This document shows positions 1-9,175 of a stretch of DNA of 64,000 nucleotides, piece by piece. The DNA comes from an uncultured Prevotellaceae bacterium (GTDB lineage Bacteria; Bacteroidota; Bacteroidia; Bacteroidales; Bacteroidaceae). The notes under the pieces are model-generated. The model was not told where the DNA came from. It ran no database searches and was given only the letters and a program-made list of their open reading frames with translations. The translations under genes and the position numbers were made by a program. Position 1 is the first letter of the stretch. Every line of letters starts with the position of its first letter. The stretch spans positions 1-64,000 of the forward strand of contig CACXVS010000002.1 of NCBI GenBank assembly GCA_902771155.1, in the 5' to 3' direction.

Positions 1-21
1 GACCTGTTGTGTCTCCGTTAA
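1..21 (+). CDS. rpmI: C-terminal end of ribosomal protein L35 (partial)
   Basis: The first seven codons read DLLCLR followed by TAA, in the position where rpmI normally precedes rplT in the infC-rpmI-rplT operon. A Leu-rich short C-terminus fits Bacteroidales L35 proteins. Only six residues are visible, so the call rests mostly on gene order. Confidence 0.45.
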   Translation, partial: DLLCLR

Positions 22-53
22 ACCTATTGTCGAACATTTAAAGTAGAAAAATT

Positions 54-398
54 ATGCCTAGATCAGTAAATCACGTTGCATCAAGAGCAAAGCGTAAGAA
101 CATTTTGAAGCTTACCCGCGGTTACTTCGGTGCCCGCAAGAATGTTTGGACAGTAGCCAAGAACACATGGGAAAAGGGATTGACCTATGCCTATCGTGAT
201 CGCCGTAACAAGAAGCGCAACTTCCGCGCCCTGTGGATCCAGCGTATCAACGCTGCCGCTCGTCAGGAAGGTCTGAGCTACTCTGTCTTCATGGGCAAGC
301 TCACCAAGGCCGGTATCGAGATCAACCGTAAGGTGCTCGCCGACCTCGCCATGAACAACCCCGAGGCTTTCAAGGCCATCGTGGAGAAGGTGAAGTAA
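54..398 (+). CDS. rplT: 50S ribosomal protein L20
   Basis: This 114-residue basic protein binds 23S rRNA early in large-subunit assembly. The N-terminus [15 protein letters not shown], the RGYFGARKN segment and the [20 protein letters not shown] region are classical L20 signatures, and the length is normal for the family. The start is the ATG at 54. It lies 32 bases after the probable end of rpmI and is followed by a strong terminator, so it is the last gene of its operon. In other bacteria L20 represses its own operon; no specific operator can be judged here because the upstream part is outside the window. Confidence 0.98.
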   Translation: MPRSVNHVASRAKRKNILKLTRGYFGARKNVWTVAKNTWEKGLTYAYRDRRNKKRNFRALWIQRINAAARQEGLSYSVFMGKLTKAGIEINRKVLADLAMNNPEAFKAIVEKVK

Positions 399-420
399 AG
401 AAAACCAGTCTTTATCAATA

Positions 421-447
421 AATGCCTCCCTTTTGGGGGGCATTTTT
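421..447 (+). terminator. Rho-independent terminator after rplT
   Basis: AATGCCTCCC, a TTTT loop and GGGGGGCATT form a GC-rich stem followed directly by T residues. The next gene starts at 454, only a few bases beyond, so the hairpin sits immediately in front of that start codon. Confidence 0.85.
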
Positions 448-453
448 GCTCAA

Positions 454-1077
454 ATGATGAGAAAGAGAATCCTATTGATAGTCATGTCGCTCCTGGCGGT
501 ACTCTGTACTGCCGGCGCTCAGGATACGCCTAACGCCCGTCAGGCCCGAAGGATCTTTAACAGTGCCTATCAGCAGGTGTTTGGCGAACAAGGAGCCACC
601 CTGCACTACGATGTGAACATCATCGGTATCTATAAGACCAACGGCACCATCTGGTATAAAGGCAAGAAAAGCAAGTTTGTGGATGCTAAGATGAACTCCT
701 GGAACGACGGCACCACCGTTTATACCATTAAGAAAAAGAAGAAAAAGGAGGTAGAGATACATCATGCCAAGAACAATAAGTCGGACAAGTATTCGAGCAA
801 GTTTAAGTTTGAGCCCGAGAATTTCGACTATAGTGTCTCGGAACGGCCTGAGGGACTGTTGCTCACCTTGAAGGCCAAGAAGGGCGCCAAGGGTATCAAG
901 GAGGTGCATGCACTGGTGGAGCGCAAGACCTATCACCCCATCAGCGTGCGCATCAAGATCTCTATCATCTGGACCACCATCAAGATATCCAACTTCCGTT
1001 CGGGAGGCATTACCGACGAGATGCTGCGATTCCCAAGGGAGAACTATAAGGACTACGTATTTGTAGATAAAAGGTAA
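454..1077 (+). CDS. LolA-like periplasmic outer-membrane lipoprotein carrier family protein
   Basis: This is a protein of about 207 residues with an N-terminal signal peptide (basic MMRKR, hydrophobic core, then AGAQ). The body has the pattern of Bacteroidetes LolA-like proteins: a KTNGTIWYKGKKSKF strand, a DGTTVYTI strand, a Lys-rich hairpin, and a C-terminal WTTIKISNF strand ending in FVDKR. LolA-like proteins ferry lipoproteins across the periplasm, but this could be a paralogue with another hydrophobic ligand. An in-frame start at 433 would put the terminator hairpin in the coding sequence, so the ATG at 454 (or 457) is preferred. The KKKKKK stretch near residue 95 is unusual. Confidence 0.7.
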   Translation: MMRKRILLIVMSLLAVLCTAGAQDTPNARQARRIFNSAYQQVFGEQGATLHYDVNIIGIYKTNGTIWYKGKKSKFVDAKMNSWNDGTTVYTIKKKKKKEVEIHHAKNNKSDKYSSKFKFEPENFDYSVSERPEGLLLTLKAKKGAKGIKEVHALVERKTYHPISVRIKISIIWTTIKISNFRSGGITDEMLRFPRENYKDYVFVDKR

Positions 1078-1117
1078 AAAGGTAAAAAGGTAAAAAAGTA
1101 AGAAAGTAGGAAGGTAA
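1071..1117 (+). repeat. GGTAAAA-type intergenic simple repeat
   Basis: After the LolA-like gene come several copies of AAAAGGT and drifted variants (AAAAAAGTAAG, AAAGTAGGAAGGT) up to the ABC-F start. The same motif recurs near 18978, 33510, 48545 and 49200, and in reverse at 16546, so it is a dispersed element family of this genome. Confidence 0.7.
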
Positions 1118-3115
1118 ATGATTTCGGTAGAGGGATTGAAAGTGGAGTTTGGAGTGAAGCCCCTGTTCGTTGATGCAAGTTTTGTGATCAACGACAGAGA
1201 CCGTATTGCCCTGGTGGGTAAGAACGGAGCAGGGAAATCGACCATGTTGAAGATACTCTGTGGACAACAGAAGGCCACCGCAGGAACGGTGAGCATCCCC
1301 AACGACTGCACAATCGGCTATCTGCCTCAGGTGATGATCCTTCAGGATGATACCACCGTGAGGGAAGAGGCCCAGAAAGCCTTTGCCGACATCACGAAGA
1401 TGAAGGAGCGCCTGGACAGGATGAACCAGGAACTGGCTGAACGCACAGACTATGAGAGTGAGAGTTACCTGGCTCTGATCGAGAAATACACGACAGAGCA
1501 TGAGCGCTATCTGATGATGGGGGCAGAGAGTAGGGAGGCAGAACTGGAACGCACCCTGATGGGACTGGGTTTCCTGCGCACAGACTTCGAACGGCCTACA
1601 TCAGAGTTCTCGGGCGGTTGGCGCATGCGTATCGAATTGGCCAAGATTCTGCTTCAGAAACCCGATGTACTGTTGCTTGACGAGCCTACGAACCATCTGG
1701 ACATCGAGAGCATCCAGTGGTTGGAACAATTCCTGGCCCAGAGTTCAAGTGCTGTGGTGCTGGTGAGCCACGACAGGGCTTTTATAAATAATGTGTCGAA
1801 TCGTACCTTGGAGATCTCCTGTGGACGGGTGATCGACTACAAGGTGAAATATAATGAATACGTGGTGCTGCGCCAGGAGCGCAGGGAACAACAGATCAGG
1901 GCCTACGAGAACCAGCAGAAGGAAGTGGCAGAGATGAAGGACTTCATCGAGCGTTTCCGTTATAAGGCTACCAAGGCCGTTCAGGTGCAACAGAAGATTA
2001 AACAACTGGAGAAGATCGTGCCTATTGAGATCGACGAGGTGGACAACTCGGCGATGCATCTGAAATTCCCTCCCTGTCTGAGGAGTGGCGACTATCCGAT
2101 CATCTGCGATGATGTCAGGAAGGACTATGGTACCCACACCGTGTTCGACCATGTGACGCTCACGATCAAGAGAGGTGAGAAAGTGGCCTTTGTGGGTAAG
2201 AACGGTGAGGGAAAGTCAACTCTCGTGAAGTGTATCATGGGTGAGATTCCCTTTACGGGTGAACTGAAGGTAGGACATAATATTCAGATCGGCTATTTCG
2301 CGCAGAACCAGGCACAGTTGCTCGATGAGAATCTCACTGTGTTTCAGACTATCGACTATGTGGCCAAGGGCGATGTCCGTCTGCGGATCAACGACATACT
2401 TGGTGCCTTTATGTTTGGCGGTGAGGAGAGCGACAAGAAAGTAAAGGTGCTCAGTGGGGGCGAAAGGAGTCGACTGGCTATGATCCGACTGCTGCTGGAG
2501 CCTGTAAACCTGTTGATTCTCGACGAGCCGACCAATCACCTCGACATGCCCTCGAAGGATGTGCTGAAAGAGGCCATCAAGGCTTTCGACGGTACGGCTA
2601 TCATCGTGAGTCACGACCGAGAGTTCCTCGACGGGCTGGTGACGAAGGTCTATGAGTTTGGAGGCGGTAAAGTGCGCGAGCATCTGGGTGGTATCTACGA
2701 CTTCCTGCAGGCGAAGAAGATCAGTGAACTCAATGAACTGGGACGGTCGGATCATTCCCACACGGGGAATAAAGTGTTCCCATACGGGGAGCAAAATATT
2801 CCCACGTCGGGGAAAACTAACGAACTCGCTGCCGACGCAGGTGAGACCATCGCCAAAAGTTTGAGTTATGCTGAGCGTAAGGAGCAGCAGAAACGCATCA
2901 ACAGGGCAGAAAAAGCCGTGAAGGAGTCGGAGCGGAAGATTGAGGAGATGGAACAGCGCCTGAAGGAACTCGACGAGTTGCTGATGGTGCCGGAGAATGC
3001 CTCGGACATGAAACTCGTGACAGAATACACCTCGACGAAGAAATGTCTCGACGAAGAGGTGGAGAGATGGGAACAATTGAGTGAGACATTAGAAACAATC
3101 ACACAAAACATATGA
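1118..3115 (+). CDS. ABC-F family ATP-binding protein (ribosome-associated)
   Basis: This 665-residue protein has two ABC ATPase domains and no membrane segment, the ABC-F layout. Domain 1 has GKNGAGKST near residue 34, signature FSGGWRMRIELA and LLLDEPTNHLD. Domain 2 has GKNGEGKST, LSGGERSRLAMI and LLILDEPTNHLD. A charged linker joins the domains, and a coiled coil rich in Glu, Lys and Arg ends the protein. ABC-F proteins act on the ribosomal E site to regulate translation or give antibiotic protection; the sequence alone does not say which. A 66-base triplet repeat is inserted in frame between domain 2 and the coiled coil. The stop overlaps the next start (ATGA), suggesting co-translation with the M13 peptidase gene. 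Confidence 0.92.
   Translation: MISVEGLKVEFGVKPLFVDASFVINDRDRIALVGKNGAGKSTMLKILCGQQKATAGTVSIPNDCTIGYLPQVMILQDDTTVREEAQKAFADITKMKERLDRMNQELAERTDYESESYLALIEKYTTEHERYLMMGAESREAELERTLMGLGFLRTDFERPTSEFSGGWRMRIELAKILLQKPDVLLLDEPTNHLDIESIQWLEQFLAQSSSAVVLVSHDRAFINNVSNRTLEISCGRVIDYKVKYNEYVVLRQERREQQIRAYENQQKEVAEMKDFIERFRYKATKAVQVQQKIKQLEKIVPIEIDEVDNSAMHLKFPPCLRSGDYPIICDDVRKDYGTHTVFDHVTLTIKRGEKVAFVGKNGEGKSTLVKCIMGEIPFTGELKVGHNIQIGYFAQNQAQLLDENLTVFQTIDYVAKGDVRLRINDILGAFMFGGEESDKKVKVLSGGERSRLAMIRLLLEPVNLLILDEPTNHLDMPSKDVLKEAIKAFDGTAIIVSHDREFLDGLVTKVYEFGGGKVREHLGGIYDFLQAKKISELNELGRSDHSHTGNKVFPYGEQNIPTSGKTNELAADAGETIAKSLSYAERKEQQKRINRAEKAVKESERKIEEMEQRLKELDELLMVPENASDMKLVTEYTSTKKCLDEEVERWEQLSETLETITQNI
2754..2819 (+). 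repeat. Three tandem copies of a 22-bp palindromic unit inside the ABC-F gene
   Basis: ATTCCCACACGGGGAAT at 2754, GTTCCCATACGGGGAGC at 2776 and ATTCCCACGTCGGGGAAA at 2798 repeat with a period of 22 bases, each unit being a short palindrome (TTCCC/GGGAA) plus an A-rich spacer. Twenty-two is not a multiple of three, so each copy is read in a different frame, but three copies make 66 bases and keep the gene open. Confidence 0.8.
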
Positions 3116-5154
3116 ATATGAAAAAACGATTTGTAACTATGATGGCTATGGCATCATTATGCATGATGGCAGTGGCTCAGGAACCCCTGCGTTCAGGTCT
3201 GGACCGTACAGACTTTAACACTAATGTACGTCCTGGTGACGACTTTTATGAGTATGCTTGTGGCGGATGGATGCAGAAGAATCCCCTGCCTGCCGCCTAT
3301 TCGCGCTATGGCAGCTTTGACCGTTTACAGGAGACCAACGACAAGCGTATCAACGGCATTCTGTCGGAACTGCTTAACAACTCCTACGCAGAGGGTACCA
3401 TCGAACAGAAACTGAGTGATCTTTACAAGTTGGCTATGGACTCCTTAAGACGTGAACAGGAAGGGGTGAGTCCTGTAATGCCTCTCATCAAACGACTGGA
3501 AGCCGCCAAGACCAACGCCCAGTTGCTGGACATTCAACTCGAGTTGGCTCCCTATGGAGAACAGGAGTTCTTCTATGCCGGTTTTGGGGCCGACGACAAG
3601 AACGCCACCCAGAATATCCTGAATGTATATCAGGGCGGTCTGACGTTAGGACAGAAGGAGTATTATCTCGATAACGACAAGGCAACATTGGAAATACGTG
3701 AGGCCTTTAAGCAACACATTGTCAGGATGTTCCAACTGTTCGGCTTCAGCAAGAGCGCGGCAACCAAGAAGATGCAGAACATCATGAAGGTGGAGACGGC
3801 TCTGGCCAAGGTTTCGAAGTCGCGTACAGAACTTCGTGACCCAGAGGCTAACTATCATAAGATGACGCTGCGGGAGTTCCAGACGAAATACCCCAATCTG
3901 TCTTTGGAGAGAATCATGAACGCCAGCGGTGTGGCCACCAAGTATCTGCAAGAGATGGTAGTGGGTCAGCCCGCCTTCCTGGAAGGGGCTAACGCCCTGG
4001 TCGGCAGCATCAAACCTGCTGAGTATCGTGACGTGATGGAGTGGGGCATCATCGATGGAGCTGCCATTTATCTGAGTGATGCTACGGTTGCCGAGAATTT
4101 CGACTTCAATGGTCGTGTGCTTTCAGGTCGCAAGGAAGACCATCCACTCTGGAAGCGCAGTACGGCTCAGGTGGAGCGTATGATGGGAGAGGCCCTGGGT
4201 AGGATCTATGCCCAGAAATACTTCCCTGAGTCATCGAAACAGCGTATGACCACCCTTGTGAAGAATCTGCAGATTGCCCTTGGTGAGCGTATTGCCGCAC
4301 AGGACTGGATGGACGACTCTACAAAGGTGAATGCCCTGCTGAAGTTGAACACCTTCTATGTGAAGATTGGCTATCCCGATAGGTGGACCGACATCTCGGC
4401 CCTGAAGATTGATCCGAAAAAATCTTACTATGAGAACGTGCGGGAATGTCATAAGTTCTGGAATTCATGGGGCATTGAGCATCGTGTAGGCAAACCCGTT
4501 GACCGCGACGACTGGCATATGACCCCACAGACGGTGAATGCCTACTACAACCCCACGACCAACGAAATCTGTTTCCCTGCAGGTATTCTGCAGTATCCTT
4601 TCTTTGATCCTTCAGCTGACGATGCCTTCAACTATGGCGCTATCGGTGTGGTCATTGGACATGAGATGACTCACGGATTCGATGATAGTGGTCGTCGTTT
4701 TGACAAGGATGGCAATATGAAGGACTGGTGGACAGAATCGGATGGAAAGAATTTTACAGCACGTACGGATAAGTATGCAGACTTCTTCTCGAGTATCAGT
4801 GTGTTGCCCGACTTGAAGGGTAATGGCAGACTGACCCTCGGTGAGAACCTTGCAGACCATGGTGGTCTTCAGGTGGCCTATGCTGCTTACAAGAACGCCA
4901 CGAAATATGCGCCTCTGGGAGAGTTGGACGGTCTGACAGCCGACCAGCGTTTCTTCCATGCCTATGCCGGTGTATGGGCAGGAAATATCAATGAGGCAGA
5001 GATCCGTAAGCGTACCAAGAGCGATCCCCATTCACTGGGTCGCTGGCGTGTGAACGGAGCCCTTCCGCACATTGATGCCTGGTATGAGGCTTTTGGCGTG
5101 AAAGAGGGCGACAAAATGTTCATTCCTCAGTCTGAACGCCTGCAATTGTGGTAA
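3112..5154 (+). CDS. Secreted M13 family zinc endopeptidase (PepO/neprilysin-like)
   Basis: This 680-residue protein is a zinc metallopeptidase that cleaves small peptides outside the cytoplasm. It has a signal peptide (MNMKKRF, hydrophobic core, AVAQ). The M13 N-terminal helical domain contains DDFYEYACGGWM. The catalytic part has NAYYNPTTNEICFPAGILQ, the zinc motif HEMTH at residues 517-521 and GENLADHGG with the third ligand near Glu578. The C-terminus IPQSERLQLW matches the family end. Length is typical for bacterial PepO. The start overlaps the ABC-F stop and a terminator follows. A second M13 protein lies at 54777. Confidence 0.95.
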   Translation: MNMKKRFVTMMAMASLCMMAVAQEPLRSGLDRTDFNTNVRPGDDFYEYACGGWMQKNPLPAAYSRYGSFDRLQETNDKRINGILSELLNNSYAEGTIEQKLSDLYKLAMDSLRREQEGVSPVMPLIKRLEAAKTNAQLLDIQLELAPYGEQEFFYAGFGADDKNATQNILNVYQGGLTLGQKEYYLDNDKATLEIREAFKQHIVRMFQLFGFSKSAATKKMQNIMKVETALAKVSKSRTELRDPEANYHKMTLREFQTKYPNLSLERIMNASGVATKYLQEMVVGQPAFLEGANALVGSIKPAEYRDVMEWGIIDGAAIYLSDATVAENFDFNGRVLSGRKEDHPLWKRSTAQVERMMGEALGRIYAQKYFPESSKQRMTTLVKNLQIALGERIAAQDWMDDSTKVNALLKLNTFYVKIGYPDRWTDISALKIDPKKSYYENVRECHKFWNSWGIEHRVGKPVDRDDWHMTPQTVNAYYNPTTNEICFPAGILQYPFFDPSADDAFNYGAIGVVIGHEMTHGFDDSGRRFDKDGNMKDWWTESDGKNFTARTDKYADFFSSISVLPDLKGNGRLTLGENLADHGGLQVAYAAYKNATKYAPLGELDGLTADQRFFHAYAGVWAGNINEAEIRKRTKSDPHSLGRWRVNGALPHIDAWYEAFGVKEGDKMFIPQSERLQLW

Positions 5155-5180
5155 AATAAGGCCGAAAACCAATAAAAATG

Positions 5181-5214
5181 CCGTCGTAAATATAAATTTA
5201 CGGCGGTTTTTTTT
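5181..5214 (+). terminator. Rho-independent terminator after the M13 peptidase gene
   Basis: CCGTCGTAAAT and ATTTACGGCGG form an 11-bp stem with one G-T pair and a very short loop, followed by eight T residues. Confidence 0.9.
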
Positions 5215-5242
5215 GTTAAATTGGAAATTTTACTTAATTTTG
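5212..5242 (+). promoter_or_regulatory. Bacteroidetes-type promoter for the kinase/AAA cluster
   Basis: TTTG at 5212-5215 and TAATTTTG at 5235-5242 are separated by 19 bases, matching the TTTG-N19-TAnnTTTG consensus for the Bacteroidetes primary sigma factor. It lies 31 bases before the zinc-ribbon gene, and its -33 box overlaps the T-run of the upstream terminator. Confidence 0.75.
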
Positions 5243-5273
5243 CACCTAGTTAAGCTTTAACACGTGTTTTGAA

Positions 5274-6212
5274 ATGAACGAAGATATTACTCTAAACCCT
5301 GAAAAAACTAACCGGGGAGTGCAGCAACTGCAGCGTGAGGAAATTGCCTTAGAGCGTTCTGACGACATGCAGATGGTGCAGCAGATGCAGATGCGTTCTG
5401 CCCAAGGTGTGAAATGCCCCTATTGTGGTGCAATCAACGAGCCTGAAGCAGCGTTTTGTGCCTCCTGCGGTAATCCCATAGGTAAAACCTCCTGTCCGAA
5501 CTGTGGAGCAGAGATGGATCCCGATGCTGATTTCTGTGAGACCTGTCGTCATTATATCCGTAAGGACGTCTGTTCTTTCTGTGGTGCTCAGTTGAAGGGT
5601 CATGAGGCTTTCTGTCCAGAGTGTGGTAGTCCGAGAGGCGGTATCGTCTGTCCGGTCTGTCATACCTTGAACGATTTCGCTTTCTGTAAGCAGTGTGGTA
5701 CCCCATTGACAGATGAGGCTCACCAGTTGATGGAAAAAGTCAGGCAGATGCCTGAATACGTGGAGTTGCAGCAGTTGGCTTCAGAGCTTCAGCAGTTAAA
5801 TCTTACGCTGCCATATTCCTCAGAAAGAGAAATGGTGAGGGAACAGCTGAATGCCAAGTTGCGTGAGCGCGTCCTGAAACTTCTGGCAGAGGACAGAGGC
5901 GTGGCTAATCCCGTCATCCCTGAGTCTGACCGCAAGCGCTTGAGCAAAGAAGAGTATGAGGCCCAGAAGAATGAAAGGTTGGAGAAGATTACAGCCATCC
6001 TGAATCAGATGGCCCAGGGACCTAAGCAGAAGCCGGCCCAGGTGCGTAACTACGCAATGGCCTGTAAGCCGCAGGGGGTCAGACTGGCTTGGGAGTGTAA
6101 TTTCAAGCATGCCCTTCACTCCAGTCCTTGCGGCTGTGCCAAACCGCAGCTGGGAGGCAAATGGGTGATACTCGGCAATAACACTAAAAAGGAAATTAAA
6201 GACGATTTATAA
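5274..6212 (+). CDS. Multi-zinc-ribbon protein heading the kinase/AAA cluster
   Basis: This 312-residue soluble protein carries four consecutive CxxC...CxxC zinc ribbons at about residues 47-140: CPYCGAINEPEAAFCASCG, CPNCGAEMDPDADFCETC, CSFCGAQLKGHEAFCPECG and CPVCHTLNDFAFCKQCG. A charged helical region follows. A distinct C-terminal segment with further Cys and His (AMACKPQGVRLAWECNFK, SSPCGCAKP) may bind another metal. No catalytic motif is recognised. The stop overlaps the kinase start by one base. Shorter zinc ribbons also open the AAA protein and the FHA protein of this cluster, so it may be an adaptor or scaffold for the same complex. It is the first gene after the promoter at 5212. Confidence 0.85.
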   Translation: MNEDITLNPEKTNRGVQQLQREEIALERSDDMQMVQQMQMRSAQGVKCPYCGAINEPEAAFCASCGNPIGKTSCPNCGAEMDPDADFCETCRHYIRKDVCSFCGAQLKGHEAFCPECGSPRGGIVCPVCHTLNDFAFCKQCGTPLTDEAHQLMEKVRQMPEYVELQQLASELQQLNLTLPYSSEREMVREQLNAKLRERVLKLLAEDRGVANPVIPESDRKRLSKEEYEAQKNERLEKITAILNQMAQGPKQKPAQVRNYAMACKPQGVRLAWECNFKHALHSSPCGCAKPQLGGKWVILGNNTKKEIKDDL

Positions 6213-9175
6213 TGAGCACAAATCATACAGATGCTACGTTGCGTCCGTCATCGTTGGATGCTTCCCTGTCAACAACAGGTGTCACTTCGTCGCATATAGA
6301 TGTAGGAGGAACCGTCAGAGCAGATGGCGTCCAGAGCATGGAAACCAGTGTGGATGAGGATTTCTTTGTCCTGAAGGGAGAGGAATATCGTAAAGTACAG
6401 TCGTTGAGTAACAATACGGGTGAGGCTCAGGTATTTCTGGTTGAGCGCAATGGGGAGACCTTCGTGTTGAAGATATATTATCCCAATTTCGATGTCAATA
6501 AGAAGATCCTTCAGACCATCTATAACTTCGACTTCGAGATGATTGTCAAGGTGTATGACTTTGGCAAGACCTACGTTGACGGCAAGCATCGCTATTATGA
6601 GTTGATGGAGTATCTGCAGGGAGGCACTATGTCGGACTACAAACTGAATGGCGATATGGACAGGTTCCGTCGCATCGCCCTTCAGGGTGCAGCTGCCCTG
6701 GCCTATATCCATCAATGCAATATTCTGCATAAGGACGTGAAACCGAGCAATTTCTTCTTCCGTGACAAGGAACATACCGAACTGGTTCTGGGTGATTTCG
6801 GAATCTCCAGTATCTTGGAACAGGACGGCAAGCAGCATAAGACCACCCAGGCCCGTACACCCATCTTTGCTGCACCGGAGATGTACACCGATGTAATTGA
6901 CGGTGTGGTGGAAGTGACACCAGCCGCCGATTTCTATTCGCTGGGTATCTGTCTGATGGCCCTCTGGTTGGGAGAGTCGCCCATGAGCACTAATGAGCGT
7001 GTGATGATGCGCCAGAAAAGTGAGGGACGTATACCGCATATCAATGAACTGCCGGAGCGCGTCAGGATGATTGTGCAGGGTCTGACTGTCGTGAATGCCG
7101 CTAACCGTTGGGGTTACGATCAGGTGGAGGAATGGTTTAAGGGCGGTAGTCCGAAGGTGGACCTGAGTTCTCCTTTCCTGAAATACAAGAGTTTCATTGT
7201 CGATCCAGACAAGAACCTGGTGGCAGACAATATCCATGAGTTGATTCCGATGTTGCTTGATAACGAGAAACTGGCCATAGGCTATCTCTATAACGGACGA
7301 ATTGCTTCTTGGTTGGAGTCGTGCGGCAATCAGAAGTTGAGCACCATTGTGAAGGATATCGTGGTGAACCGTTATCCTGTGGATCAGCATGCCGGATTGA
7401 TGGCAGCTGTCTATGCGATGGAGCCCACCTTCCCGTATAAGGATATCAAGGGTAATCTCTGCGACGATACCCATAGCGTGGCCATCTCGCTGTTGAGTTA
7501 CCAGAACGACTATGCCCTTCTGCTGACCAATCCAAACGACAGTCTGTTCCTCTATCTGGAGTCGCATACAAAATGTAATGTGGACCGCATCCGTTCCTAT
7601 TTCACTGATCTGAAGAAGGGTGATGTGCTTGTGCCCATTATGCGAACAGTCTATGAGATAGATCCTGATATTCCGCTAATTTCACGCTATCCTTCCTCAA
7701 ATCTGAAGGAGATCGTGAGGACCTTTGGTAAGGAGAACCTTTCGTTGGATGACTGGCATAGTCTGACCGACGGTCGTCTGCTGTCATGGATGTACAGCCA
7801 TGAAGATCGTATGGCCTGTGAGAGTCTGCGTATTCTGACGCGTAACCAGCCTTATTCGGATTCGTTGGCTTACAAGGTGCTTTATAACCTCGACCGTGAA
7901 GCAGGCTACGACCTGAAGAACGCCTTCACTCCGCTGCAGATAGGCGAGCAACTTAAGGAGCGACTGAAGCAAGCCCAGCAGTTAAGTGACAGTGCCTTTG
8001 TGGAAGAGATGAAGGACTTGATGGAACAGAATGGCAGGTTCAGTTATTACGCCCAGTTGCATGGTTGGACGGAAGTGCTGAACGAGTACAACCGTTGCTT
8101 TGACATGAAGAGTGAAGAGAACCGAGAGCGCCTGGGCGCCTATGACGCCAAGACTGCCGTTTACCGTTTCTGTCGTATCCTGGGCGTTACACCTACCTAT
8201 CTGATGCCTGATGGCACAGAGTTGACAGATGGTAAGGAACTCGATCTCAGCAACCTGACCCAGATGCGTGCCGAACTGCGTCGTGGCAGTTTCGGTCAGT
8301 GGATGTCGGTGTTCTATCACGAGGATCCGTTTGCTGATTTCTCAGAAGAATATGCCTATGAGCACGCTTTGGAAGACTGGTTGATGGCCTTGGGACAGAT
8401 TGATTCCACTCAGACTTACTACAAGCGTTTTGTGGATGCCCGTGAGGAGACCACCAAACGGGTGAAGGGTGTACGTGATAACTGGGCGAAGGCCAAGGGT
8501 AGGGAGAAAACATGGCGCATCGCCTTCTATAGTTTGTGTGGTATCTGGTTGCTGCTAATCCTGTTTATCGGAGTGGAGAACCGTTCCTATCTGTTAGCGC
8601 ACACCTTCTTGTCGATAGGATTTCCTTTGGGTGGTATGACAGCAGTCATAGTGGGTACACGTGCCTACTTCCGGGGCTACGATGTGTTCTTCTCTTTCTT
8701 GTGGGGACTGGCAGGTGCCCTTTCGTCGTTTATACCTATTATAATATTAAAGTATTTTGCGCAGTCGCATCCCTCCATGTTCAACGTAGCTATTATCGCG
8801 GTGACGCTGGTATATATGCTGATCTGTCATCTGACCGACTTCCGTGGAGACCAGAAGGCCGACAGTAAACTGATAGCCGAGGTGTTGGACAATGACGTGA
8901 AGTCGATGCTTCTGGAACCCCTGTACTATACGTTTAAGACCAAGTCGTATAAGTTTAAAGGTTCGAAGTTTGGTCTTCTGAACGATGTGACCGATCAGGT
9001 ACGTTCGATCAGTGGAGAGAGTGTGTTACACTATATATTATGGAGTGTGCTGGCTTTGATATTCGTGCTGGATTTCATCATTTTCAGTCCGAGTCTGCTG
9101 AATGTCAGCAATCCTAATACGAGTAGTCTGAATCCAACAGAGTGGTTTAAGCAATTAGAGAGAGACGTTGAATAG
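6212..9175 (+). CDS. Membrane-anchored Ser/Thr protein kinase
   Basis: This 987-residue protein has a Hanks-type kinase domain at about residues 55-315, with the ATP-site Lys in TFVLKIYY (K87), catalytic loop ILHKDVKPSNF (D175), GDFGISS (D195) and FAAPEMY (221-223). The usual HRD is HKD. The middle 400 residues are helical and unassigned. About five hydrophobic segments lie between residues 768 and 960, so the kinase is probably held at the inner membrane with its catalytic domain in the cytoplasm. It overlaps the zinc-ribbon gene by one base and abuts the AAA gene with no gap, implying tight co-expression. The PP2C protein at 13029 is the obvious opposing phosphatase and the FHA protein at 12485 a likely reader of its phosphorylation. 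Confidence 0.93.
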   Translation: MSTNHTDATLRPSSLDASLSTTGVTSSHIDVGGTVRADGVQSMETSVDEDFFVLKGEEYRKVQSLSNNTGEAQVFLVERNGETFVLKIYYPNFDVNKKILQTIYNFDFEMIVKVYDFGKTYVDGKHRYYELMEYLQGGTMSDYKLNGDMDRFRRIALQGAAALAYIHQCNILHKDVKPSNFFFRDKEHTELVLGDFGISSILEQDGKQHKTTQARTPIFAAPEMYTDVIDGVVEVTPAADFYSLGICLMALWLGESPMSTNERVMMRQKSEGRIPHINELPERVRMIVQGLTVVNAANRWGYDQVEEWFKGGSPKVDLSSPFLKYKSFIVDPDKNLVADNIHELIPMLLDNEKLAIGYLYNGRIASWLESCGNQKLSTIVKDIVVNRYPVDQHAGLMAAVYAMEPTFPYKDIKGNLCDDTHSVAISLLSYQNDYALLLTNPNDSLFLYLESHTKCNVDRIRSYFTDLKKGDVLVPIMRTVYEIDPDIPLISRYPSSNLKEIVRTFGKENLSLDDWHSLTDGRLLSWMYSHEDRMACESLRILTRNQPYSDSLAYKVLYNLDREAGYDLKNAFTPLQIGEQLKERLKQAQQLSDSAFVEEMKDLMEQNGRFSYYAQLHGWTEVLNEYNRCFDMKSEENRERLGAYDAKTAVYRFCRILGVTPTYLMPDGTELTDGKELDLSNLTQMRAELRRGSFGQWMSVFYHEDPFADFSEEYAYEHALEDWLMALGQIDSTQTYYKRFVDAREETTKRVKGVRDNWAKAKGREKTWRIAFYSLCGIWLLLILFIGVENRSYLLAHTFLSIGFPLGGMTAVIVGTRAYFRGYDVFFSFLWGLAGALSSFIPIIILKYFAQSHPSMFNVAIIAVTLVYMLICHLTDFRGDQKADSKLIAEVLDNDVKSMLLEPLYYTFKTKSYKFKGSKFGLLNDVTDQVRSISGESVLHYILWSVLALIFVLDFIIFSPSLLNVSNPNTSSLNPTEWFKQLERDVE

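Noticed and set aside
433..453. Upstream ATG at 433 for the LolA-like gene
   Set aside because: It lies in the terminator hairpin of rplT and adds MGGIFAQ before a normal signal peptide; the ATG at 454 is better.
6269..7567. A 432-codon - strand frame
   Set aside because: It is antisense to the kinase domain, which has complete kinase motifs. Long antisense frames are expected in this codon composition.
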